NCBI GenBank assembly: GCA_035315065.1
Contig: DATFYM010000018.1
Coordinates: forward strand, 1 to 42,295
DNA length: 42,295 bases
Direction of reading: 5' to 3'
Origin: DATFYM01 sp035315065
GTDB lineage: Bacteria > Acidobacteriota > Terriglobia > UBA7540
Within the stretch, counting starts at the first letter, position 1; each line of letters starts with the position of its first letter. Positions 26,651 through 33,540 of the stretch are shown piece by piece. Under the pieces are notes generated by a model, which did not search any database, had not been told where the DNA came from, and saw only the letters and a program-made list of their open reading frames with translations. The position numbers and the translations under genes are program-made.

Positions 26651-29071
26651 ATGTCAACGCTGCTTCAGGATTTAAAGTACGGCTTCCGGACGCTGGTGAA
26701 AAACCCGGCCTTCACGGCGGTGGCGGTGATCGCGCTGGCGCTGGGTATTGGCGCCAACACCGCGATCTTTAGCGTCGTTAACGCCGTGCTGCTCAAGCCG
26801 CTGCCTTTCCGCGATCCCAGTCGGCTGATGCTGCTGAGCGAAGCCAATCCGCGACAGCCACGCGTCTCCGTCGCCTACCCAAACTACTTCGACTGGAAGC
26901 AGCAGAACCACGTCTTCGAGGAAATGACGTCGTTCCAGCAGAGGGATTTCAATCTGGCCGGTGTCAACGAGCCGGAGAATATTGGCGGAAGCGCGGTGTC
27001 TTCCAATCTCCTCCGGACGCTTGGTATGAAGTCCCTTCTCGGGCGTGACTTTCGACCGGACGAAGACAAGAAAGGTGCCGAGTCGGTGGTGATCCTGGGC
27101 TACAGCCTGTGGCAAAGGCGCTTCGGAGGGGAGCCCGGAGTGGTGGGGAGAACGGTAACGCTCGATGCGAAGCCGTTTACGATTGTCGGCGTCATGCCGC
27201 CTCAGCTCATCCTGTATGAGGACAGTCAACTCTACACGCCCATCGGCGTATGGATGGGCGAGGAGAGCATGACCGAGCGTGGGGCTCATGACGACACCAC
27301 GGTGGTGGCGCGCCTCAAGGCCGGAGTCACGCAAGCCCAGGCGCAGGCGGAGATGGATACGATCGCGCGACGGCTTGAGCAGCAGTATCCCGACACCAAC
27401 ACCGGTTATCGCGTCGCCATGTCCCCCATCCGCGACGCCTTCGTGGGCGACAGCGGGCCGCCCATTCTGGTGCTGTTCGCCGCCGTCGGGTTTGTCCTGC
27501 TCATTGCCTGCGTCAACGTCGCCAATCTGCTGCTGGCACGTGGCGCGGCGAGGGAGAGGGAGATTGCGATCCGCTCCGCCCTGGGCGCCAGCCGCCTTCG
27601 CGTGATTCGGCAACTACTCACTGAAGGCGCGGTGCTGGCTGTCGTCAGCGGCTTGTTGGGGCTGCTGGTCGGCGCCTGGGGACTCAAGGGCTTGCTGACG
27701 TTGATCCCACAAGACGTGGGCATGGGGATGCCGGTAGCCGTCAACTCCTGGGTGCTCGGATTCACTAGCCTGCTCTCGCTGGCGACGGTCGCGATCTTTG
27801 GCCTCGTGCCGGCGCTGCAGGTCTCGAAGCCAGACCTGAATGAGACCCTGAAGGAGGGCGGAAGGACGGCCAGCGGCGGTGTCGAGCGCCGTCAGTTGCG
27901 CAGCGTGCTCGTGGTCTCCGAAATCGCCCTTGCCCTCGTGCTTCTGGTCAGCGCCGGCCTGATGATCAAGAGCTTCCGTCGCCTGCTGGCGGTCGATCCG
28001 GGCTTCAACCCGGAGAACGTGCTGACGATGGAGGTGAACCTGCGCGGCGCGAAATACGACAAGCCCGACCAGGTCGCGGCCCTTTGCCAGCAGGCGCTGG
28101 ATCGCATCCGCACCTTGCCCGGAGTGAAGCTTGCGGCCCTCGGCAATCAACTTCCCCTGACGGACTCCCATTCGCGCAGCGATATCACGATCGAGGGACA
28201 ACCAGTGCCGGAGATCGGGCACTTTCCGCACCCGGACTTCCACAGGATCAGCCCGGACTATTTCCGGGCTATGGGGATACCCTTGATGAGGGGGCGTTAC
28301 TTCACGGAATCGGACACGCCACAAGCTCCGGGGGCGGTCATGATCAGCGAGTCTCTCGCCCGCCAATTCTGGCCCAACGGCGATGCGGTCGGTAAGCGCA
28401 TCCTGCGTGGCCATCCGGACCCCAAGAACCCTTGGCGCACTGTCGTGGGCGTGGTGGGCGATACCAAGCAATACGGCCTCAGCGCCGAGACCAAGTGGGA
28501 GGTATATCTCCCCTACCTGCAGAACCCCCCGAGTGACTTCCGCTTGGTCGTGCGCGCCGCTTCCAATCCCGAAGGGCTGACGGCGGCCATCAAGAACGAA
28601 GTGCACGGTATCGACAAAGACGTGCCGGTCCATGATGCGGTAACGATGCAACGAATCGTGTCGGATTCGGTCGGCACGAGGCGGATCACGATGCTCCTGC
28701 TGGGTCTCTTCGCCGGTTTGGCCATGGTGCTGGCGGCGGTTGGCATTTACGGAGTGATTTCGTATTCGGTCGCTCAGCGGACGCACGAGATCGGCGTTCG
28801 CATGGCTTTGGGGGCCGAGCGTACCAGCGTGCTGTGGCTGGTGGTGGGCAAAGGATTCGCTCTCGCCATCGTCGGCGTAGGCGTGGGACTGGCCGGCGCC
28901 CTGGCGCTCACTCGCTTTCTCTCCAGCCTGCTTTTCGGCGTTCGCCCCACGGATCCCGGGATTTTGATAGGCGTCTCGCTGATTCTGACCGCAGTGTCGC
29001 TGCTGGCGAGCTACATTCCGGCTCGCCGCGCCGCCAGGGTGGATCCGATGGTGGCGCTGCGGTACGAGTAG
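26651..29071 (+). CDS. ADOP-family MacB/FtsX permease, copy 3
   Basis: 806 residues from ATG at 26651, with AGGAG upstream. It has the same duplicated MacB/FtsX layout: N-terminal helix (FTAVAVIALALGIGANTAIF), periplasmic domain (about 60-265), FtsX block (about 275-400, with ACVNVANLLLARGAARERE), second helix and periplasmic domain from about 420, and C-terminal FtsX block ending PARRAARVDPMVALRYE. It is closer in length to copy 1 than to copy 2. The three copies keep nearly identical N- and C-terminal boundary motifs while the periplasmic domains differ, as expected for tandem duplication followed by divergence of the ligand-facing parts. Confidence 0.94.
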   Translation: MSTLLQDLKYGFRTLVKNPAFTAVAVIALALGIGANTAIFSVVNAVLLKPLPFRDPSRLMLLSEANPRQPRVSVAYPNYFDWKQQNHVFEEMTSFQQRDFNLAGVNEPENIGGSAVSSNLLRTLGMKSLLGRDFRPDEDKKGAESVVILGYSLWQRRFGGEPGVVGRTVTLDAKPFTIVGVMPPQLILYEDSQLYTPIGVWMGEESMTERGAHDDTTVVARLKAGVTQAQAQAEMDTIARRLEQQYPDTNTGYRVAMSPIRDAFVGDSGPPILVLFAAVGFVLLIACVNVANLLLARGAAREREIAIRSALGASRLRVIRQLLTEGAVLAVVSGLLGLLVGAWGLKGLLTLIPQDVGMGMPVAVNSWVLGFTSLLSLATVAIFGLVPALQVSKPDLNETLKEGGRTASGGVERRQLRSVLVVSEIALALVLLVSAGLMIKSFRRLLAVDPGFNPENVLTMEVNLRGAKYDKPDQVAALCQQALDRIRTLPGVKLAALGNQLPLTDSHSRSDITIEGQPVPEIGHFPHPDFHRISPDYFRAMGIPLMRGRYFTESDTPQAPGAVMISESLARQFWPNGDAVGKRILRGHPDPKNPWRTVVGVVGDTKQYGLSAETKWEVYLPYLQNPPSDFRLVVRAASNPEGLTAAIKNEVHGIDKDVPVHDAVTMQRIVSDSVGTRRITMLLLGLFAGLAMVLAAVGIYGVISYSVAQRTHEIGVRMALGAERTSVLWLVVGKGFALAIVGVGVGLAGALALTRFLSSLLFGVRPTDPGILIGVSLILTAVSLLASYIPARRAARVDPMVALRYE

Positions 29072-29168
29072 CTCTCAGCCATCAGTCATCAGCTATCAGC
29101 AAAGAGGCTAGCGTGCTGACGGGTGGCAGGCTGATATCTGATGGCTGATAGCTGATGGCTGATGGCAC
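29071..29168. repeat. Heptamer inverted repeat, CATCAG/CTGATGG family
   Basis: The left arm (29071-29100) has CTCTCAG, CCATCAG, TCATCAG, CTATCAG and the right arm (29127-29168) has CTGATAT, CTGATGG, CTGATAG, CTGATGG in 7-nt register. It follows directly on the stop of permease copy 3. The unit type matches the inner arms at 20301-20379. Confidence 0.88.
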
Positions 29169-29204
29169 AGCCGACGGCGGAGCCGTTGGCCAAGGAGGCG
29201 GAGA

Positions 29205-29642
29205 ATGGCAAAAGTTGAACGCATTCGCGAGTTGATGAGGGACGTGGTGGGCCCGGACTACTTCCGGGAAAAAACGGAAGCGGGGTGGAAGCTGGTCGCC
29301 GTCGAGTGGCAGCGAGAGATTGAGAGCGGACCCGAAGAGCCGCGCGCGTTCATCGAGGACGTGCCCTTCGGTCTTCGAGTCTCAGCCGACTGTCAGCACC
29401 TGGAAGAGAATCCGTCGGAGAAGGAAACCTTGGTGACGATGATGGACCTCATCGTTCAAGACAACCCTCTATCGAAAGTGGCGGAAGAGATGAACCAACG
29501 GGGGTTTCGGACGCGACAGGGAGGACGCTGGGCGCCGGTCACGGTGTTCAATATGCTTCCCCGCCTGATCGAAGTGGGACCGCGCATCTTCTCCAGCGAG
29601 GAGTGGTCGGAACGGCGGCACAGGCTTTTGAAAGTGGTCTGA
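29205..29642 (+). CDS. Small protein with recombinase-like DNA-binding domain
   Basis: 145 residues. ATG at 29205 has AAGGAGG upstream. The C-terminal half (MDLIVQDNPLSKVAEEMNQR then GFRTRQGGRWAPVTVFNMLP) resembles the helical recombinase domain of large serine integrases, where an 'N-x-RG-x-x-T-R-x-G-x-x-W' segment precedes the DNA-contacting helix. The catalytic resolvase domain is absent. The N-terminal half is acidic and shows no known motif. It may be a stand-alone DNA-binding regulator; I recall similar small proteins in acidobacterial genomes, but no function is established. It lies after the third permease on the same strand, separated by a heptamer palindrome. Confidence 0.75.
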   Translation: MAKVERIRELMRDVVGPDYFREKTEAGWKLVAVEWQREIESGPEEPRAFIEDVPFGLRVSADCQHLEENPSEKETLVTMMDLIVQDNPLSKVAEEMNQRGFRTRQGGRWAPVTVFNMLPRLIEVGPRIFSSEEWSERRHRLLKVV

Positions 29643-29662
29643 TGGCCTCAGAATGCGGTCAG

Positions 29663-29746
29663 GAATTGCCGATTGACGATTAGAAGAGAAGACGCAAGCC
29701 ACTCGGGTCTTCCAATCGGCAATCGGCAATCGTCAATCGGCAATAC
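29663..29746. repeat. Heptamer inverted repeat, copy 1 of an epimerase-flanking element
   Basis: The left arm (29663-29681: ATTGCCG, ATTGACG) and right arm (29711-29746: CAATCGG, CAATCGT) enclose a loop AGAGAAGACGCAAGCC followed by ACTCGGGTCTTCC. Practically the same loop and arms recur at 30819-30924. The right arm encodes the last residues and the TGA stop of the epimerase gene. Confidence 0.88.
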
Positions 29747-30731
29747 CGGCCTTCATCCCCAGGAGCTGCATCTCGTACCTCAACGTCTCTTGCAGACCCA
29801 CTTCGAGCGGGCGCGCGGTGAATCCGAGTTCGCCCTCGGCCTTGGCGCTGTTGCCAAGATAGGTGGCGCCGGCAAGGATGCGGAGGCCCTCGGATGTGAA
29901 GGTCGGCGGCAGCGGAATAGCCCGTTCGACCGCTCCCATGACGCGCGACATGACGCGCATTGCTCCCGGCCCCGCGTGGATGCGCGGCGCCTTCACACCC
30001 GTGATGCTCTCCGCCATCTCGAGCGTTTCGATCAGCGTGTGCGCGGGCCCGGCGATGATGTAGCTTTCCCCCGGGCGGCCTTTTTCCATGGCCAGCAGGT
30101 GACCGCGCGCCGTATCGTCCACGTGACTCCACGAGTAGGCTACTTGCTTGGGCAGCAGGGGCAAGCGCCGGCGCAGGTAATCGCGGAACATGGTGTGGAT
30201 GGCGCTGGTATCGCCGGGGCCGTAAACGGCGCCCGGCTGCACGATCGCCAGCGGGAGGCCCGCGCGCATCATGGGCTCCGCCACCTTGTAATGGGCGAGC
30301 CACTTGGTGCGGTCGTACTCGGAAAGCCATGGTCCGTTGTGGCGATAGTTTTCGTCCACTCGCTGCCCATGCGTGTCGGAGAAAACCGCGAGTGTGCTGG
30401 TGTACACGCACTTGGGGATGCCGAGCTCCTTCACCAATTCGAGGACGAAGCGCGTGCCTTCCACGTTGGTGTCGTAAGCGAAACGCTTGTCGCGGGCGCC
30501 GATCTTGTACCAGGCGGCCACGTGGAACACGCCGTCCACGCCGGTCATGGGCGGGCGCATACTCTCCTTGTCGGTGATGTCGCCCTCGGAAACGGTAACG
30601 CCAAGCTTGAGAAGTTCGCCCGCCTTGGAGTAGGAGCGAACGAGCGCCACCACGTCGTGACCCGCCTCGCGCAGTTGCCGCGTCAAACACCCGCCGATGA
30701 AACCGGTGGCGCCCGTGATGAAGAACTTCAT
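29733..30731 (-). CDS. NAD(P)-dependent epimerase/dehydratase-family protein (extended SDR)
   Basis: 332 residues. It is an extended short-chain dehydrogenase with the Rossmann motif GATGFIGG at residues 7-14 and the catalytic YxxxK as Tyr139 and Lys143 (YDRTKW). An upstream TSTLAVF stretch carries the catalytic Ser/Thr. The start ATG at 30731 gives the expected N-terminus directly at the first beta strand; upstream frame extension is repeat DNA. The overall pattern is of the NAD-dependent epimerase/dihydroflavonol-reductase type, so the substrate could be a nucleotide sugar or another carbonyl compound. The last three residues and stop come from a heptamer repeat. It is divergent from the GH172 gene; a shared sugar pathway is only suggested by position. 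Confidence 0.93.
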   Translation of the reverse strand: MKFFITGATGFIGGCLTRQLREAGHDVVALVRSYSKAGELLKLGVTVSEGDITDKESMRPPMTGVDGVFHVAAWYKIGARDKRFAYDTNVEGTRFVLELVKELGIPKCVYTSTLAVFSDTHGQRVDENYRHNGPWLSEYDRTKWLAHYKVAEPMMRAGLPLAIVQPGAVYGPGDTSAIHTMFRDYLRRRLPLLPKQVAYSWSHVDDTARGHLLAMEKGRPGESYIIAGPAHTLIETLEMAESITGVKAPRIHAGPGAMRVMSRVMGAVERAIPLPPTFTSEGLRILAGATYLGNSAKAEGELGFTARPLEVGLQETLRYEMQLLGMKAGIAD

Positions 30732-30755
30732 GAGAGTCCCCAACAAACCAACAAA

Positions 30756-30983
30756 GGCAATCCACAGATTACACAGATTGCACGGATTTACAAAATCAGA
30801 ATGAATTAGTCCGCCGAGGAATTGCCGATTGCCGATTGCCGATTTTCGATTGACGATTGGAAGAGAAGACGCAAGCCACTCCGGTCTTCCAATCGGCAAC
30901 CGAAAATCGGCAATCGACAATTCTGGAACAAATCCATTCTGATTTTCTAAATCTGGGTAATCTGTGTAATCTGTGGATTGCCC
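30756..30983. repeat. Concentric inverted repeats in the divergent epimerase/GH172 promoter region
   Basis: The outer arms, about 50 bp (30756-30805 and 30931-30983), match with few differences and contain ACAGATTAC repeats of 9-nt period. The inner arms (30819-30865 and 30883-30924) are of the 7-nt ATTGCCG/CAATCGG family and enclose the loop also seen at 29682-29710. Nearly the whole intergenic region between the two divergent genes is therefore one large nested palindrome. Promoters for both genes must overlap or border it. Confidence 0.92.
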
Positions 30984-31017
30984 GTAGTCTTCCGCGCTCT
31001 CGGAATCGAGGACACCA

Positions 31018-33288
31018 ATGCGACCAATACTCATTGCCTTCGTCATGCTCACTTTCGCCGCCACCGCTTGGCCGCAAGCGCCGGTGGCCGGCCCTGACGA
31101 TTCGCTCGCCCTCCCGCGCCTCAAGAACTACTCCGCCTGGCGCATGTCCAGCAACAACCGGTTTGCCTTCAGCAACGACGACAGCAAGCGCATCATGCCC
31201 GGGCAAACCCTGGTGATGGCCGATCTCACCGGCCCCAGCGCAGTGACCCACCTCTGGGTGACGGTGGCGGACAACGAGTTTGGCTGGCCGCGCCTGCTGC
31301 GGCTGCGCGTCTACTACGACGGGCACAAGACGCCCAGCGTGGACGCTCCCTTGGGCGACTTCTTTGGCGTCGGCCACGGATACGAGCGCGACCTGAACTC
31401 GTTGATGGTCCGCGACAGCTCTTTCGGCCGGGCGCGCAACAGCTACTGGCAGATGCCGTTTCGAAAGAGTTGCCGCATCACCGTGACCAACGAAGGCAAC
31501 CGCTTCGTGACCAGCTTCTACTATCATGTCGACTACCGCAAGTATGCGTCGCTCGCTCCGGACATCGCCTATTTCCACGCTTATTATCGCCAGGAGCGCC
31601 CGCCGCAGCACGGCCGCAATTATCGGTTCCTCGAGATTCAGGGCACCGGCCACTACGTGGGCACGGTGATGAGCGTGGTGCAGACGGCCGACGGCTGGTT
31701 CGGCGAGGGTGACGACCTCTTCTACGTGGATGGCGAGAAGAAGACGCGCATCGACGGCACCGGCACGGAAGACTATTTCAATGACGCCTGGGGACTGCGC
31801 GTGTCCGATGGCGCCTGGACCGGCATCCCGGTGGCCGAGGGCGAAGGCATCGGCGCGCGGCTGACGGGATACCGCTGGCACGTCCCGGACCCCATCCCTT
31901 TCACCAAGTCGCTGCGCGCCGAGATCGAGCACTACGGCTGGACTTACAACGCCGACGGTACCGTCCGCTCGGGCTTTGAGGAGCGGCCGGACTTTTTTTC
32001 CAGCGTCGCCTTCTGGTATCAGACAGGCGTGAACGAGGGCCTGCCGGAGCCTCCTTATGGGGCCGCGCGCCTGCCGCTCGGCAACGCCACGCAGATTGAA
32101 GTGGAGAACTCGATCGACGACGTAACCACCGAGAAGGGTAAAGCGTCTGTGCAGAGGGAAGTCTTCTGGTCGAAGGACCTCCTTTTCTTCGAGGGGCAGG
32201 GCGCCGGCGCCAGGATCAATGTGCCGTTCGACGTGCCGCAGGACGGACGCTACGAGGTGCTGGCGGAGATCGCCGAGGCCCCCGACTATGGCGATTACGT
32301 GGCCACGCTCGACGGCAAGCTCACCAACTCCACCACGCAAACGTGGGCCCAGTCCGATGTCCCCCCTCCGGGCACGGAAATCATCCACAACTACGCCGAC
32401 GAGGTCTACGTCGCCGTGGACCGCCGCTTCGGCTGGTTCGACCTGGCCAGGGGTCGTCACTGGCTCGCCTTCATCTGCGTGGGCAAGGACGCGCTCTCCT
32501 CCGGCTACAACCTCGGCATCGACAACGTCGTGCTGGAGAAGGTGCCGCCCGTTATGCAGACCATTACGCCGCAGGAGAATACGCCCCCAGCGGGAGAGGA
32601 AGTGGTTGCGATGGTCCCGCCGGGCGGGACGGGCGCCGGAGCCGCCGTTTATCGGGGTAAGCCTCTTTCGTTCTATCTGGCGAGCTTGAAGAGTGCGCCG
32701 GCAATCCCACCTGGCCGAGACCCCGCGATAATTCGCGCACTCGGCAACTTCGGCGCGGATGGGGCGTCCGCCGTGTCTGATCTCACGGCCGCGTTGGCGG
32801 ATTCGGACGCTGAGGTCCGAGAGGCCGCGGCGTGGTCGCTCTCGCAAGTGGGTCCCAAGGGCGCGGCCGCCGCACCAAAGCTGGCGGAGTTGCTCTCCGA
32901 CCCGAACCCGCGGGTGCGCAGCCTCGCCGCGGTGGCTCTGGGAGCCATTGGTCCGAAGGCAGCGACGTCGGTCACGCCGCTGGTCACAGCTCTGATTCGG
33001 GCCTTGAACGATCCTATCGACTACGTTCGCGCCCCGGCGGCCGACGCCCTCGGGGCGATTGGCCCGGCAGCGCGCGCCGCCGTCCACCCGCTGGCCGATC
33101 GTCTGCTCACCAAGGGCGAGCCCGTATTCGTCCTGCGCAGTATTTCGGCCGCGCTGGGCGATATCGGACCCGACGCTAGAGACGCCCTGCCCGCGCTCCA
33201 GGAGGCGCTGAAGATGTTGCGCGTTACCTACACCGCCCAGGAGGCTATCCTGAAGATCGAGGGCAAGCCGGTGCCGACCTGGCGGTAA
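31018..33288 (+). CDS. Secreted GH172 (DUF2961) glycosidase fused to HEAT repeats
   Basis: 756 residues. A signal peptide (LIAFVMLTFAATAWPQA) is followed by a DUF2961 domain, now glycoside hydrolase family GH172 (about residues 35-345). Members cleave alpha-fructofuranosidic or arabinofuranosidic bonds. The conserved segment GTGTEDYFNDAWG contains Glu251, the likely catalytic carboxylate. Residues about 345-510 form a beta-rich region (VPFDVPQDGRYEVLAEIAEA) consistent with a second jelly roll or carbohydrate-binding fold. From about residue 555 to the end there are at least four HEAT/PBS-lyase-type repeats (EVREAAAWSLSQVGPKGAAA, RVRSLAAVALGAIGPKA). The HEAT tail is an unusual partner and may mediate protein binding. 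ATG at 31018 has GAGGA upstream. Substrate not determined. Confidence 0.88.
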   Translation: MRPILIAFVMLTFAATAWPQAPVAGPDDSLALPRLKNYSAWRMSSNNRFAFSNDDSKRIMPGQTLVMADLTGPSAVTHLWVTVADNEFGWPRLLRLRVYYDGHKTPSVDAPLGDFFGVGHGYERDLNSLMVRDSSFGRARNSYWQMPFRKSCRITVTNEGNRFVTSFYYHVDYRKYASLAPDIAYFHAYYRQERPPQHGRNYRFLEIQGTGHYVGTVMSVVQTADGWFGEGDDLFYVDGEKKTRIDGTGTEDYFNDAWGLRVSDGAWTGIPVAEGEGIGARLTGYRWHVPDPIPFTKSLRAEIEHYGWTYNADGTVRSGFEERPDFFSSVAFWYQTGVNEGLPEPPYGAARLPLGNATQIEVENSIDDVTTEKGKASVQREVFWSKDLLFFEGQGAGARINVPFDVPQDGRYEVLAEIAEAPDYGDYVATLDGKLTNSTTQTWAQSDVPPPGTEIIHNYADEVYVAVDRRFGWFDLARGRHWLAFICVGKDALSSGYNLGIDNVVLEKVPPVMQTITPQENTPPAGEEVVAMVPPGGTGAGAAVYRGKPLSFYLASLKSAPAIPPGRDPAIIRALGNFGADGASAVSDLTAALADSDAEVREAAAWSLSQVGPKGAAAAPKLAELLSDPNPRVRSLAAVALGAIGPKAATSVTPLVTALIRALNDPIDYVRAPAADALGAIGPAARAAVHPLADRLLTKGEPVFVLRSISAALGDIGPDARDALPALQEALKMLRVTYTAQEAILKIEGKPVPTWR

Positions 33289-33295
33289 GCGTAGG

Positions 33296-33527
33296 GCAGT
33301 AGGTAGAAAGCAGTAGGCAGAAGGCGGTAAGCGGAAGGCAGAAGGCAGTAGGCAGTAAGCAAAAGGCAATAGGGACGAGGGGCGCCCTCCACCCAAGGCT
33401 CTCGCCCTTGGGCTACAATATGTCGCCGCTCCGCGGCTTTCCGATGGCTTGTGCGGACTGCCTACTGCTTTCCGCCTTCTGCCTACTGCTTTCCGCCTTC
33501 TGCCTACTGCTTTCTGCCTACTCTCTT
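33296..33527. repeat. Long heptamer inverted repeat, GCAGTAG/CTACTGC family, with inner palindrome
   Basis: The left arm (33296-33374) has eleven units in strict register: GCAGTAG, GTAGAAA, GCAGTAG, GCAGAAG, GCGGTAA, GCGGAAG and so on. The right arm (33458-33527) has about ten: CTGCCTA, CTGCTTT, CCGCCTT repeated. About 30 bases match across the arms in the same unit order. The loop holds a degraded GCCCAAGG/CCTTGGGC palindrome (33392-33412). It begins eight bases after the GH172 stop and ends 14 bases before the next start. Confidence 0.92.
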
Positions 33528-33540
33528 GTGAGGCACGGCC

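Noticed and set aside
29205..29642. Serine integrase or mobile element
   Set aside because: Only the recombinase-like helical part is present; no catalytic serine domain, attachment sites or element ends are visible.
33296..33527. CRISPR array
   Set aside because: Units are seven bases, contiguous and without spacers; the arms are inverted rather than direct. The same holds for the other arrays.
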